Positions 17,066 through 26,512 of a stretch of DNA of 64,000 nucleotides are shown here, piece by piece. Position 1 is the first letter of the stretch; each line of letters opens with the position of its first letter. The notes beneath the pieces are model-generated. The model was not told the DNA's origin and did not search any database. It worked only from the letters and a program-made list of their open reading frames with translations. The position numbers and the translations under genes were made by a program. The stretch comes from Streptococcus parasanguinis (GTDB taxonomy: Bacteria > Bacillota > Bacilli > Lactobacillales > Streptococcaceae), in contig NZ_JACLQU010000003.1 in NCBI RefSeq assembly GCF_016648855.1, positions 62,001-126,000 on the forward strand, given 5' to 3'.

Positions 17066-17809
17066 TTATACTAAAGTTAAAATTGTTTGTGAATCCTCAA
17101 GTTTTTCTTTCGCTTCTTGAGATATATTCTTATCTGTTATGACTCTCGAAACTTGTGAAAGTGCAAATCGTCTGACAGTTCCACATTTCCCAAATTTACT
17201 TGAATCTGTTAAGACAATCACTTCTTTAGAAACATCGGACATAGCTTGAACAACTTCACTTCTCATCATATCTTTCCCAGTAAAGCCAAGTTCGTCATCA
17301 TATCCGTCTACCCCTACAAAAGCAAAGGGAACTCTAAAAGAGCGGATTAATTCTTTCAAAAGCGGACCTACAGTCACTCTCGATTCTTTTTGAAATTCAC
17401 CACCAAGTAGGATGATTTTACAAGAATCATATTCCTGAATATAATCTGCAATAAAGTAAGAATTTGTCACAATCTTGACATTCTTTTTTGTTTGGCAAAT
17501 TTCTTCCGCTAGCAAGGCACATGTAGAGCCCGATTCAATCAAAACCGTGTCGTTATCCTTAATTAATTTAGCAGCTTCCCTGGCTATTCTTTTCTTGGTA
17601 TCATATTGAAAGGACAGTCGAACATTGATATCATCTCCACTATTTAAAACAGCATAGCCGTGTTCTCTATGCAATAATCCTTTGGATTCTAGCTTGTCCA
17701 AATCCTTTCGAATGGTCACTTTAGAGACTTGTAATTTCTCAGACAAACTATTAACATCAATCTTTTCAAATTCCGATACTAATTTCAATATTTCATCTAA
17801 ACGTTGCAT
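17066..17809 (-). CDS. DeoR-family transcriptional regulator
   Basis: A 247-residue DeoR/GlpR-type repressor. N-terminal winged helix with VNSLSEKLQVSKVTIRKDLDKLESKGLLHREHG (about residues 19-51), then a DeoR sensor domain with IESGSTCALLAEE, VTNSYFIADYI, LLGGEFQKES and FVGVDGYDDELGFT. First gene of a DeoR-SorC operon that diverges from the glycyl radical activase gene; the shared 130 bp intergenic region probably carries its operator. Confidence 0.87.
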   Translation of the reverse strand: MQRLDEILKLVSEFEKIDVNSLSEKLQVSKVTIRKDLDKLESKGLLHREHGYAVLNSGDDINVRLSFQYDTKKRIAREAAKLIKDNDTVLIESGSTCALLAEEICQTKKNVKIVTNSYFIADYIQEYDSCKIILLGGEFQKESRVTVGPLLKELIRSFRVPFAFVGVDGYDDELGFTGKDMMRSEVVQAMSDVSKEVIVLTDSSKFGKCGTVRRFALSQVSRVITDKNISQEAKEKLEDSQTILTLV

Positions 17810-17872
17810 TGTTTTTACCTCTTCTCTATTTTAGCAAATTTTCGAGTGAATTCAAAACAAAATAAACTTTCG

Positions 17873-17908
17873 TTCGTAATTGAATTAGTTTCTTAAATAA
17901 TGTATAAT
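17873..17908 (+). promoter_or_regulatory. Promoter of the glycyl radical activase gene
   Basis: TTGAAT (17880-17885), 17 bp spacer, TATAAT (17903-17908). A TTCGTAA half-site (17873-17879) abuts the -35; the same heptamer flanks the promoter at 13861. Confidence 0.65.
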
Positions 17909-17939
17909 GGACTTACTAGATTGATAGGAGAGCAAAAAT

Positions 17940-18716
17940 ATGGAACAAAATCGCGGCATAATCTTTAATATCCAACACTTTAGTATCCATGATGGCCCTG
18001 GAATCCGAACTACTGTATTTTTAAAAGGATGTCCCCTACGTTGTCCATGGTGCTCCAATCCTGAATCCCAGCGTGCAAATCCTGAAAAAATGTTGGATGC
18101 TGTTACTAAAAAGGAAACCATCACAGGAGAAGAAAAAACAGTTACCGAGATCATAGATGATGTCTTAAAAGACGTTGACTTCTACGAAGAATCTGGTGGT
18201 GGCCTTACCCTGTCTGGTGGAGAAATCTTCGCTCAATTTGAATTTGCCAAAGCTATCTTAAAAGCTGCGAAAGAAGTTGGACTTCATACTGCAATCGAAA
18301 CGACAGCTTTTGTTGAACATGAGAAATTTGTCGATCTCATTCAGTATGTTGATTTTATTTATACAGACCTTAAACATTACAATACACTTAAACATAAGAA
18401 GGTTGTCGGAGTCAACAATCATCTGATTATTAAAAATATTCATTATGCCTTTGCTCAAAACAAAACAATCGTTTTACGTATTCCAGTCATTCCTAATTTC
18501 AATGACTCTTTAACTGATGCTGAAGAATTTGCTTCCCTTTTTAATTCTCTCAACATCGATGAAGTACAACTTCTCCCATTTCACCAGTTTGGAGAAAACA
18601 AATACAAGCTTTTAGGACGTCGCTATGAAATGGAAGGAATAAAAGCCCTGCATCCAGAAGATTTATATGACTACCAGCAAGTTTTTTTAGATCATGACAT
18701 TCACTGTTATTTCTAA
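17940..18716 (+). CDS. Glycyl radical enzyme activating protein (radical SAM)
   Basis: A 258-residue radical SAM protein that installs the glycyl radical in the partner enzyme at 11375-13813. The [4Fe-4S] cluster motif CPLRCPWC (CX3CX2C) lies in FLKGCPLRCPWCSNPES. The only other Cys is near the C terminus, so the two-cluster ferredoxin insert usual in activases of dehydratase-type glycyl radical enzymes is missing. The GGEP motif reads SGGEIF here, with Ile replacing the Pro. Transcribed divergently from the deoR-sorC-PTS-enzyme block, with its own promoter and an AGGAG site. Confidence 0.88.
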   Translation: MEQNRGIIFNIQHFSIHDGPGIRTTVFLKGCPLRCPWCSNPESQRANPEKMLDAVTKKETITGEEKTVTEIIDDVLKDVDFYEESGGGLTLSGGEIFAQFEFAKAILKAAKEVGLHTAIETTAFVEHEKFVDLIQYVDFIYTDLKHYNTLKHKKVVGVNNHLIIKNIHYAFAQNKTIVLRIPVIPNFNDSLTDAEEFASLFNSLNIDEVQLLPFHQFGENKYKLLGRRYEMEGIKALHPEDLYDYQQVFLDHDIHCYF

Positions 18717-18723
18717 TCCACTC

Positions 18724-18776
18724 AAAAATCCCCAAAACTAGTTTCAGTAGATTGAAACTTGGCTTTGGGGATTTTT
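18724..18776 (+). terminator. Terminator of the activase gene
   Basis: Long stem AAAATCCCC...GTTTCA / TGAAAC...GGGGATTTTT, then a T-rich tail. Confidence 0.8.
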
Positions 18777-18794
18777 ATTTTTTTACGACCGTCG

Positions 18795-18843
18795 AGAAAA
18801 AGAGAGATTGCCTGGTGGGCATGGCCCACATGGTCAATCTCCT
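18795..18843 (-). terminator. Terminator of pepO
   Basis: Minus-strand hairpin AGATTGACC...GTGGGCC / GCCCACC...GGCAATCTCTC, then TTTTTCTC, 40 bases after the pepO stop codon. Confidence 0.75.
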
Positions 18844-18882
18844 ATTTTCTTCTCGCTTTTTTTACGGGCTTAGTATCTTAGA

Positions 18883-20778
18883 CTACCAAATGATCACGCG
18901 GTCTTCTGGTGCGCGCCACATGCCGTCGCCTTCTTTGACATCAAAGGTTTCAAAGAATTCGTCAAAGTTTGGTAATTGAACATTGGTACGTAGTTTTCCT
19001 GGTGCGTGGACATCGACACTTGCGAGGAGTTGCATGTACTCTGTCCGAGCTTTCATGCGCCAGATGCGAGCAAAGTTGGTGAAGAATTCTTCTGCTGAGA
19101 AATCTTCCTCTTTCTTCGCTGCCTCAAGGGCTGCAGCGATACCGCCGAGGTCTGCCACGTTTTCAGAAACGGTCAATTTCCCGTTGATCTTAGCACCGTA
19201 AGAGTCTTGCCCTTCAAACTGATCGATAACTTTTTGTGTACGAGCGGTAAAGGCTTCGTAATCTTCTGGTTTCCACCAGTCTTTCAAGCTACCGTGCTCG
19301 TCAAAGGAAGCACCATTAGTGTCAAAGGCGTGGGAGATTTCATGGGCAATGACTGCACCGATTCCACCGTAGTTGGCTGATGATGATTGGTGAAGGTCAT
19401 AGAAAGGTGCTTGTAAAATCGCTGCTGGGAAGACGATTTGGTTCTGTTGCGGATCATAGTAAGCATTGACCAGATGGGCTGGCATGTGCCATTCGCTCCG
19501 ATCAACTGGTTGGTTCCACTTGCTCCAAGTATGGGCAATGGAAATTTCGTAAAGGGCTTGAGCATTTTCCACCAAGGTCTTGCTTTCGTCGATGATTTTT
19601 TTGGCGTATGTTTCTGGTAATTTTTCAGGGTAGCCGATATGTGGTGTGATGACATTGAGTTTGACAATGGCTTTTTCACGAGTTTCAGGAGCGAGCCAGT
19701 CTGCTTTTTCTAAGCGCTCCTTATAGACGTCAATCATGGTCGCTACTTTATGCTCTACGTCTGCTTTTGCTTCTGGTGAGAATTTTTCTCCCGCATACCA
19801 GAGTCCAAGTGCTTGGCTATAAGGTCCTTCTGCCAAGGCCAGAGCTGCTTTTTCTTTTGGACGAGGTTCTGGAATCCCCGTGATGATCCGTCCATATTCA
19901 CCAGACAAGACACGGATTTCTTCCGTCAAGAAAGACGTCCAATCTAAAGCTGCACCGAGTTTCAATTTAGCATGAATGGTTTCCCAGTTGGCTGCCGAGT
20001 AGTATTTTGGTGCGAATTCCTTCCAGAAACGCTCTTCTGGCACGATGATTTTATCTGGTGTTTGTCCGATCACTTCAGTAAAGAAGGCATCGAGTGGCAA
20101 TTCTGGGACCAAGGCCTTGAAATCTGCCCACTCATAAGGATGATAGAGTTTGTTGTACTCGGATCTTTCTTCATTTGACAAGACATATTTGGCCAATTCT
20201 GCATCCGCCGCAATGACCTTATCCAGGATATCCTTGATTTCTTCCTCTGAGAATTCAAATTTAGGTAAGAGTTTTTCCATCATTTGGCGCCAGATAGCCA
20301 GTAATTCTGGGCCTTTTTCGTTGCCTTCTTCATAATAGGTTGTATCTGGCAAGATGAGAGCAAGAGACTCTCCCCACAAGACATTCATTTGGGCATTCAT
20401 AAAGTCTGGTGACACGCTAAATGGCATGAGATTTGGTTTGCCAGATAGTTCATAGGTCCCCAACTTGCTGGTATAGTCTTCAAAAGAAGACAGAGCCTTA
20501 ATTTCATTGATCAAGGGCATAGCTGGAGCGACACCGGCTGCTTCTCGCGCATCAAAATCTGCCACCATTTTGTGGTATTTGACGAAGTTTTGCAGAATGC
20601 TGTCTTCAGGCAGCTCTTCTCCCCGTTGCCATTTTCCAGTGATATCCAACATCAAGTTTTCGATATCTTGGATCAAGTCCATAAAACCACCAGTTGACGG
20701 TTTGTCATCAGGAATCACAGCTGTCTCAGCCCATTCCCCATTGACGTAATCATAAAAATCATCTTGTAAACGTACCAT
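18883..20778 (-). CDS. pepO: Endopeptidase O (M13 family, PepO)
   Basis: A 631-residue M13 (neprilysin-type) zinc metallopeptidase that cleaves oligopeptides. Seen: zinc motif HEISH in VIAHEISHAFD, third ligand in ENVADLGG, and substrate-binding NAYYDPQQNQIVFPAAIL. No signal peptide is present; in streptococci PepO is cytosolic or surface-found and binds host proteins. ATG 20778 (MVRLQDDFYDYV) is chosen because the longer frame starts only at a TTG. It diverges from the fim Mn transporter, the arrangement known from S. parasanguinis and S. gordonii. Confidence 0.93.
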   Translation of the reverse strand: MVRLQDDFYDYVNGEWAETAVIPDDKPSTGGFMDLIQDIENLMLDITGKWQRGEELPEDSILQNFVKYHKMVADFDAREAAGVAPAMPLINEIKALSSFEDYTSKLGTYELSGKPNLMPFSVSPDFMNAQMNVLWGESLALILPDTTYYEEGNEKGPELLAIWRQMMEKLLPKFEFSEEEIKDILDKVIAADAELAKYVLSNEERSEYNKLYHPYEWADFKALVPELPLDAFFTEVIGQTPDKIIVPEERFWKEFAPKYYSAANWETIHAKLKLGAALDWTSFLTEEIRVLSGEYGRIITGIPEPRPKEKAALALAEGPYSQALGLWYAGEKFSPEAKADVEHKVATMIDVYKERLEKADWLAPETREKAIVKLNVITPHIGYPEKLPETYAKKIIDESKTLVENAQALYEISIAHTWSKWNQPVDRSEWHMPAHLVNAYYDPQQNQIVFPAAILQAPFYDLHQSSSANYGGIGAVIAHEISHAFDTNGASFDEHGSLKDWWKPEDYEAFTARTQKVIDQFEGQDSYGAKINGKLTVSENVADLGGIAAALEAAKKEEDFSAEEFFTNFARIWRMKARTEYMQLLASVDVHAPGKLRTNVQLPNFDEFFETFDVKEGDGMWRAPEDRVIIW

Positions 20779-20847
20779 GATCTTCTCGCTTTCATTCTTT
20801 TCTAATAACCTTATCAAAAATAGGAACTTTTTTCAATGATTACAAGA

Positions 20848-20906
20848 AATTTAACCTAAATTATTTTAAAAATTAACTTGACTTAATTTTTTTATTTATG
20901 TATATT
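20848..20906 (+). promoter_or_regulatory. fim operon promoter with two ScaR/MntR-type boxes
   Basis: TTGACT (20878-20883), 17 bp spacer, TATATT (20901-20906). The sequence AAATTAACTTGACTTAATTT at 20870-20889 matches the streptococcal ScaR/PsaR box as I recall it and covers the -35. A second inverted repeat, AATTTA-ACC-TAAATT, lies at 20848-20862. Mn-dependent repression by the ScaR homologue at 25188 is expected. Confidence 0.75.
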
Positions 20907-20926
20907 AATAGTAAAGGAGCAAAATC

Positions 20927-21649
20927 ATGATTCAAATTGAACATCTAAGTGTTGCTTACCAGCAAACACTGGCCTTGGAGGATCTTTCCCTCACCATCCA
21001 GGGTCCAACCATCCTAGGCATTCTTGGACCCAACGGAGCTGGAAAATCAACCCTGATCAAGGCCATGCTAGGACTTCTCCCTCATTCGGGAAAGGTCCTG
21101 CTCGATCAAAAAGATCTCGGCCAAGCTCTTCAACGGGTGGCCTACGTCGAACAGAAATCCGCTATTGATTTCCACTTCCCCATCACGGTGCGGGAGTGTG
21201 TCTCACTGGGTCTCTATCCCCATCTTTCTATCTTCAAGAGAAAAAGCAAAGAAGATCTCCAAAAGGTGGAAAATGCCATGAAGCTTGTCAATCTTCTTGA
21301 TCTAGCAGATCGCCAGATTGGTCAGCTTTCAGGAGGGCAATTCCAACGGGTCCTAATCGCCCGCTGCTTGGTTCAAGAAGCAGAGGTCATCTTTTTGGAT
21401 GAGCCCTTTGCAGGGATTGACTCCGTTAGCGAAGACATCATCATGCAAACACTAAAAACCTTGAAAAAGGAAGGCAAGACCATCCTGATCGTCCATCACG
21501 ATCTCAGCAAGGTCCCAGCTTATTTCGACCAGGTCCTCCTCCTTCACCGCAAGCTGATCGCTTTTGGAAAAACAGAGGAAACCTTTACCAAGGAGAATCT
21601 GCATGCAGCCTATGGGCATGAACTCTTTATAGGAGGTGGAGTCGGATGA
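20927..21649 (+). CDS. fimC: Manganese ABC transporter ATP-binding protein
   Basis: A 240-residue ABC ATPase of the metal (A-1) uptake family. Seen: Walker [10 protein letters not shown] (about residues 35-43), signature LSGGQFQR, Walker B VIFLDEP, switch His in IVHHDL. First gene of the metal-transport operon, overlapping the permease by 4 bases (translational coupling). It supplies energy for Mn(II)/Fe(II) import. Orthologous names are PsaB in pneumococcus and FimC in S. parasanguinis. Confidence 0.93.
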   Translation: MIQIEHLSVAYQQTLALEDLSLTIQGPTILGILGPNGAGKSTLIKAMLGLLPHSGKVLLDQKDLGQALQRVAYVEQKSAIDFHFPITVRECVSLGLYPHLSIFKRKSKEDLQKVENAMKLVNLLDLADRQIGQLSGGQFQRVLIARCLVQEAEVIFLDEPFAGIDSVSEDIIMQTLKTLKKEGKTILIVHHDLSKVPAYFDQVLLLHRKLIAFGKTEETFTKENLHAAYGHELFIGGGVG

Positions 21650-22488
21650 TTACAGAATTTATCGATGGATTACAGCAATTCCACTTCTTACAGAATGCCC
21701 TGATCACAGCCATTGCCATTGGTATTGTCGCTGGAGCTGTCGGATGCTTCATTATTTTGCGAGGCATGTCTCTCATGGGAGATGCTATCTCGCACGCAGT
21801 CCTTCCAGGGGTGGCCCTGTCCTTTATCCTTGGCATCAATTTCTTTATTGGCGCCATTGTCTTTGGGCTTCTAGCTTCCATCCTTATCACCTATATCAAG
21901 AGTAACTCCATCATCAAGAGCGACACAGCGATAGGGATTACCTTTTCTTCTTTCCTTGCCTTAGGAGTCATCCTGATTGGAGTCGCAAAAAGTTCCACCG
22001 ACCTCTTCCACATCCTCTTTGGGAATATCTTGGCCGTGCAAGACCAGGATATGTGGATGACCATCGGTGTTGGGGTGGCGGTCTTGCTGGTAATTGTCCT
22101 GCTCTTTCGCCCCTTGCTACTTACTTCTTTTGATCCCGTTCTAGCTCAATCCATGGGCGTCCGGGTCAAGATCTATCACTACCTCCTCATGGTGCTCTTG
22201 ACTTTGGTTTCTGTCACTGCTATGCAGAGTGTCGGGACCATTCTGATCGTCGCCATGCTCATCACACCTGCTGCGACAGCCTATCTCTATTCCAATAGCC
22301 TCTGGTCCATGATGCTTTTGTCCTCTAGCCTAGGTGCTCTTGCATCCGTTCTGGGACTCTTTATTGGCTATAGTTTGAACATCGCCGTTGGATCTTGTAT
22401 TGTCCTCACTTCTGCCGTCTTCTTTCTCATCAGCTTTTTTATCGCTCCTAAGCAGAGAAAGAACAAGCACGCTCTTTCATCTCATTAA
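21646..22488 (+). CDS. fimB: Manganese ABC transporter permease
   Basis: A 280-residue ABC-3 family permease with about eight to nine transmembrane helices. Seen: [28 protein letters not shown], the conserved ABC-3 motif close to the N terminus, and [25 protein letters not shown]. It forms the membrane channel with the ATPase that overlaps it and the lipoprotein 11 bases downstream. Pneumococcal name PsaC. Confidence 0.93.
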   Translation: MITEFIDGLQQFHFLQNALITAIAIGIVAGAVGCFIILRGMSLMGDAISHAVLPGVALSFILGINFFIGAIVFGLLASILITYIKSNSIIKSDTAIGITFSSFLALGVILIGVAKSSTDLFHILFGNILAVQDQDMWMTIGVGVAVLLVIVLLFRPLLLTSFDPVLAQSMGVRVKIYHYLLMVLLTLVSVTAMQSVGTILIVAMLITPAATAYLYSNSLWSMMLLSSSLGALASVLGLFIGYSLNIAVGSCIVLTSAVFFLISFFIAPKQRKNKHALSSH

Positions 22489-22499
22489 AGGAGAAACAC

Positions 22500-23429
22500 A
22501 TGAAAAAAATCGCTTCTGTCCTCGCCCTCTTTGTGGCGCTCTTATTTGGCCTTCTAGCCTGTAGCAAGGGGTCTTCTTCTGGAGCTTCTGGTAAATTGAA
22601 AGTGGTCACCACCAATTCGATCCTTGCAGATATGACCAAAAATATTGCTGGGGATAAGATCGAACTCCACAGTATCGTTCCCGTCGGCAAAGATCCCCAC
22701 GAATACGAACCACTACCAGAAGATGTCAAAAAAACTTCGCAAGCAGACCTGATCTTCTACAACGGGATCAACCTTGAAACCGGTGGCAATGCTTGGTTTA
22801 CCAAGTTGGTCAAAAATGCCAATAAAGTAGAAAACAAGGACTATTTTGCTGTTAGCGAGGGAGTCGACGTCATCTACCTGGAAGGCCAAAACCAAGCTGG
22901 AAAAGAAGACCCTCACGCTTGGCTCAACCTTGAAAATGGGATTATCTACGCTAAAAACATTGCCAAACAATTGATCGCCAAAGATCCCAAAAACAAGGAC
23001 TTCTACGAAAAGAATCTAGCTGCTTATACTGAAAAACTCAGCAAGCTCGACCAAGAAGCCAAGCAAGCATTCAATAACATCCCAGCAGAGAAGAAGATGA
23101 TCGTAACCAGCGAAGGTTGCTTCAAGTACTTCTCCAAAGCCTATGGCGTCCCATCTGCCTATATCTGGGAAATCAATACGGAAGAAGAAGGCACACCTGA
23201 CCAAATCAAAACGCTGGTAGAAAAGCTCCGTCAAACCAAGGTGCCGGCCCTCTTTGTTGAATCCAGTGTCGATGAACGTCCTATGAAAACTGTGTCTAAG
23301 GATACCAATATCCCTATCTATGCAAAGATCTTCACTGATTCCATTGCCAAAGAAGGAGAAAAGGGCGATAGCTACTACAGCATGATGAAGTGGAACTTAG
23401 ACAAGATCGCAGAAGGTTTGAGTCAGTAG
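22500..23429 (+). CDS. fimA: Manganese-binding lipoprotein / adhesin FimA
   Basis: A 309-residue cluster A-1 metal-binding lipoprotein. Lipobox LLAC at residues 17-20. Metal ligands are expected in DPHEYEP (His), DPHAWLN (His), a Glu in TSEGCF or NTEEEG, and an Asp in IFTDSIA. It captures Mn(II) at the cell surface. Homologues (FimA, SsaB, ScaA, PsaA) are virulence and endocarditis factors. The signal sequence [20 protein letters not shown] matches my memory of S. parasanguinis FimA and is the best species clue in the window. Confidence 0.95.
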   Translation: MKKIASVLALFVALLFGLLACSKGSSSGASGKLKVVTTNSILADMTKNIAGDKIELHSIVPVGKDPHEYEPLPEDVKKTSQADLIFYNGINLETGGNAWFTKLVKNANKVENKDYFAVSEGVDVIYLEGQNQAGKEDPHAWLNLENGIIYAKNIAKQLIAKDPKNKDFYEKNLAAYTEKLSKLDQEAKQAFNNIPAEKKMIVTSEGCFKYFSKAYGVPSAYIWEINTEEEGTPDQIKTLVEKLRQTKVPALFVESSVDERPMKTVSKDTNIPIYAKIFTDSIAKEGEKGDSYYSMMKWNLDKIAEGLSQ

Positions 23430-23508
23430 CCCCTTCAGATTTCTAAACAAATCAGTGGCCCCTCCTCCGGTATTGCGGTACAATAAAAACAAAAAAAGGA
23501 GTCTTTTT

Positions 23509-24003
23509 ATGGCAACATTTTTAGGAAACCCTGTTACCTTTACCGGATCTCAACTTCAAGTTGGCGATACTGCTCATGACTTTTCATTGATTACTCCAGC
23601 TCTGGAGAAGAAATCTTTAGCTGATTTTGCTGGCAAGAAAAAAGTTCTCAGCATCATCCCATCCATCGACACAGGGATCTGTTCGATGCAAACACGTCAC
23701 TTCAACAAGACCTTATCGGACTTGGAAGACACTGTCGTCTTGACGGTCTCTGTCGACCTTCCTTTTGCTCAAGGTAAATGGTGCGCTGCTGAAGGGCTCG
23801 ACAATGCTATCATGCTCTCAGACTACTACGACCATTCTTTCGGAAAAGCTTACGGCCTCTTGATCAATGAATGGCACTTGCTTGCGCGCGCTGTCTTGGT
23901 CTTAGATGCAGATAATAAGGTGACTTACGTTGAATACCTAGACAACATCAACAGCGAACCCAATTACGACGCTGCAATCGAAGCCGTCAAAGCACTTGGA
24001 TAA
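23509..24003 (+). CDS. tpx: Thiol peroxidase
   Basis: A 164-residue atypical 2-Cys peroxiredoxin that reduces peroxides using thioredoxin. Peroxidatic Cys in [14 protein letters not shown] (about residue 58), resolving Cys in GKWCAAEG (about 92). The ATG at 23509 has AAAGGAG upstream; the longer frame begins before that. It closes the Mn transport operon, as in other oral streptococci (psaD/tpx). A possible extra promoter (TACAAT near 23480) lies in the 79 bp gap. Confidence 0.95.
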   Translation: MATFLGNPVTFTGSQLQVGDTAHDFSLITPALEKKSLADFAGKKKVLSIIPSIDTGICSMQTRHFNKTLSDLEDTVVLTVSVDLPFAQGKWCAAEGLDNAIMLSDYYDHSFGKAYGLLINEWHLLARAVLVLDADNKVTYVEYLDNINSEPNYDAAIEAVKALG

Positions 24004-24007
24004 ATGA

Positions 24008-24031
24008 AAAAAGAGGTCTGCGACCTCTTTT
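24008..24031. terminator. Terminator between tpx and the convergent gene
   Basis: AAAAGAGGTC-TGC-GACCTCTTTT, symmetric, so it can serve both converging genes. Confidence 0.8.
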
Positions 24032-24037
24032 CCATTG

Positions 24038-25063
24038 CTATAAAATCCGATGAAGTCCATTCTGTAGGAGGACGCGCCAGCGTAAGCGAGGGATGCCTCT
24101 GAGGAAACTCCGCACGCGCTGTGCCACTTGTTGCTTGTAGCTCTTGCCTCCTTGTGCAAAGACCCCTTTTCGACTCCAGTAGCCTTCGACACTGCGATCA
24201 TTTTTAGGGGCTAGATAGCGAACACCTTGACGATAAAGGACCTGCTTCCGAAAGGCTGGGTCCCAAGCTTTGACGGGGTCAATATCTAAGTCCTTATGGG
24301 TCCGTCCCCTAGCCAGCCCGTAGTTAAAACTAGCCCCATTGACAATGCCATTTTCAGAAACTTCTACTGGATCGACTTCATTGAGAAAACGCCCGGCTTG
24401 ATCGAGAATATACTCCGTATGGAAATTTAACAAGACCTTGAAATTGACTTGTTGGGAGGCCCCTGATGGATAATGAAGGTGACCATCTGGCCCTAGGGAG
24501 ACCTTATTGTGAAGGCGGGCAGCCGCATAAGCATCCACCGTGACCGCTCTAGCCTTTTGTATGTAAGCTTGTAAGGCCTCCTCGTCAGTCTGTCCAGCTC
24601 TGGCCTTATGCGTCCGAACCCATTGGGCTTGGTAACTTGAAAGTAGGTAGCGTAACTGGTGAACCTGGCGTTTCAAGAGCTGATCTCCCGACTGATCTGA
24701 TAAGGAATCCTTTTCAAAGGCGATTTGCACGACGTGTGAAAAAGCCTTCCAAAAGTCGGAACCTGGCGGACAATCTGGAGCCATCCTACTCAGAAGAAAG
24801 GCTGTTTCTTCACAAGTTCCGGACAGGTCACTTGGCATAAGAAGAATTTTCATGACTCCCCTCAGCAAGTCTTGGGCAGCTGTTTCCGTTAGATCTTTGA
24901 TCTCTTGAAACCACATATTTTGAAACAGAGGACTGGCAAAGAAAAAGACAGACTGGTATTGTTCTTGATAGGCTTGTGGATCTCTCAATCCCTGCAAGTG
25001 CTTCTCTAGATAGGCTAAACTACTCTCTCTCCAGCCTAATCTCACTAATTCCCGTCTGTTCAT
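24038..25063 (-). CDS. Uncharacterised streptococcal protein (resembles DUF3114)
   Basis: A 341-residue protein with no signal peptide or membrane helix. The middle is helical; the C-terminal third has a conserved-looking block (VNGASFNYGLARGRTHKDLDIDPVKAWDP, then RYLAPKNDRSVEGYWSRKGVFAQGGKSYKQQV) that reads like a folded catalytic or binding domain. I recognise it only loosely as a DUF3114-like streptococcal family with no known function. It is alone, convergent with tpx and divergent from scaR. GC content and codon use look like its neighbours. Confidence 0.6.
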   Translation of the reverse strand: MNRRELVRLGWRESSLAYLEKHLQGLRDPQAYQEQYQSVFFFASPLFQNMWFQEIKDLTETAAQDLLRGVMKILLMPSDLSGTCEETAFLLSRMAPDCPPGSDFWKAFSHVVQIAFEKDSLSDQSGDQLLKRQVHQLRYLLSSYQAQWVRTHKARAGQTDEEALQAYIQKARAVTVDAYAAARLHNKVSLGPDGHLHYPSGASQQVNFKVLLNFHTEYILDQAGRFLNEVDPVEVSENGIVNGASFNYGLARGRTHKDLDIDPVKAWDPAFRKQVLYRQGVRYLAPKNDRSVEGYWSRKGVFAQGGKSYKQQVAQRVRSFLRGIPRLRWRVLLQNGLHRIL

Positions 25064-25187
25064 AGTGCCGTCCTTTCTATGCTTCTATACTACCATCTTT
25101 TGGAGCTTGAGACAATTCTCATTACTCCACTAGCGTTTTTGAGGAGATTTTTGATATACTAGAAGTGAGCGAAGAAAAGAGGAAAGC

Positions 25188-25841
25188 ATGACACCAAACA
25201 AAGAAGATTACCTCAAGTGCATTTATGAAATTGGCACAGAAGTAGAAAAAATTAGCAACAAGGAAATCGCGAGTCGCATGCAGGTCTCTCCACCCGCTGT
25301 GACCGAGATGATTAAGCGCATGATCTCAGAGGGTCTCTTGGTGAAGGACAAGTCTCGTGGGTATTTGCTAACGGATCTAGGATCGCAGTTGGTCTCTGAT
25401 CTCTACCGCAAGCACCGCTTGATCGAAGTATTTCTTCTGGAAAAACTTGACTATACAACTGAAGAAGTCCATGAAGAGGCAGAAGTTCTCGAGCATACCG
25501 TTTCTGAACATTTCATTGACCAGCTGGATCACATGCTTGGAACTCCTAAGACCTGCCCTCACGGTGGGACAATTCCAAAGAAAGGCGAAAGGCTTGTCGA
25601 AGCCTACCAAGACCGTCTCAGCGAAGCGACCCAACCTGGTCTGTATATTCTGCAAAGGGTCCATGACACCTATGAATTGCTAAAATTCTTAGACCAGATC
25701 CATCTCCAGATTGGGAATACTATCGCGTTTCAACGGTATGATGACTACACAGGCCTCTATCACTTAATCATCCATGGACAAGAAATTTCTATCAACCAAG
25801 TGATCGCCCAACAACTCTATATCGAAAAACATGCAGTCTAA
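25188..25841 (+). CDS. scaR: Metal-dependent DtxR-family regulator (ScaR/MntR type)
   Basis: A 217-residue regulator. DtxR winged helix at the N terminus (ISNKEIASRMQVSPPAVTEMIKRMISEGLLV, about residues 23-53), metal-binding dimerisation domain with EHTVSEHF and CPHGGTIP, and a C-terminal FeoA/SH3-like domain. Such proteins repress Mn uptake when Mn is plentiful. The target is likely the fim operon 4 kb away, whose promoter carries matching boxes. An extended -10 (TGATATACT) lies just upstream of the gene. Confidence 0.9.
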   Translation: MTPNKEDYLKCIYEIGTEVEKISNKEIASRMQVSPPAVTEMIKRMISEGLLVKDKSRGYLLTDLGSQLVSDLYRKHRLIEVFLLEKLDYTTEEVHEEAEVLEHTVSEHFIDQLDHMLGTPKTCPHGGTIPKKGERLVEAYQDRLSEATQPGLYILQRVHDTYELLKFLDQIHLQIGNTIAFQRYDDYTGLYHLIIHGQEISINQVIAQQLYIEKHAV

Positions 25842-25858
25842 ACCGACTGCATGTTTTC
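25827..25858. terminator. Terminator shared by scaR and dtd
   Basis: AAACATGCAGTC-TAAACC-GACTGCATGTTT; it includes the scaR stop codon in the loop and has T runs on both strands. Confidence 0.8.
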
Positions 25859-25862
25859 TTAC

Positions 25863-26306
25863 TTATGGATTTTTTGTATCTAACAAAATCGTCACTGGAC
25901 CATCATTGATCAATTCAATCGCCATATCGGCCCCAAAGATCCCTCGTTTGACAGGGACTTCTTTTTCTAATTGATCATTAAAGGCATCATATAACTGACT
26001 GGCCATATCTGGCTTGGCAGCCCCTGTAAAAGCAGGACGGTTGCCTTTTTTGGTATCCGCAAAGAGGGTAAATTGAGAGATCGACAAGATTTCCCCTTGG
26101 ACATCTTTGACCGAAAGATTCATCTTATCTTCCTCATCTGAGAAAATACGCATCTGCGATACCTTGCGGACCGCATAATCCAAATCCTTCTGGTCATCCT
26201 CAGGCCCCACTCCCACTAGGAGCAACAAGCCTTGCTGGATCGCATTGTAGACTTGACCATCAATGGAAACCGAGGCACTCTTAACCCGTTGAATCACTAA
26301 TTTCAT
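25863..26306 (-). CDS. dtd: D-aminoacyl-tRNA deacylase
   Basis: A 147-residue Dtd proofreading enzyme that hydrolyses D-amino acids (and glycine) mischarged on tRNA. Seen: [21 protein letters not shown] and the Gly-Pro motif NDGPVTI that enforces chirality. Downstream of rel on the same strand, as in pneumococcus, though a 200 bp repeat-bearing gap separates them. Confidence 0.95.
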   Translation of the reverse strand: MKLVIQRVKSASVSIDGQVYNAIQQGLLLLVGVGPEDDQKDLDYAVRKVSQMRIFSDEEDKMNLSVKDVQGEILSISQFTLFADTKKGNRPAFTGAAKPDMASQLYDAFNDQLEKEVPVKRGIFGADMAIELINDGPVTILLDTKNP

Positions 26307-26365
26307 TTGATTATCCTATTTTATAAATCTATTTGGCATTCACTACTAACCTTCAAAGAACATCA

Positions 26366-26512
26366 ACTTCAGACAAGGCAGTGAGACGCAGGCAGACTAT
26401 CCGAAAACCAAAGGCTGTTCAGTTGCTTTTAGGGCAAGGCAGCGAGACACAGACAGTACTTCAGTACGGCAAGGCGAGCTAACGAAGCTATAAAAGATAA
26501 CTGAGTAGCCGT
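26366..26512. repeat. Intergenic repeat-like stretch between rel and dtd
   Basis: Two related units, CAAGGCAGTGAGACGCAGGC (from about 26374) and CAAGGCAGCGAGACACAGAC (from about 26435), followed by AGTACTTCAGTACGGCAAGG and CGAGCTAACGAAGCTATAAA. It looks like a dispersed streptococcal intergenic element. No ORF or terminator T run is seen in it. Confidence 0.45.
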
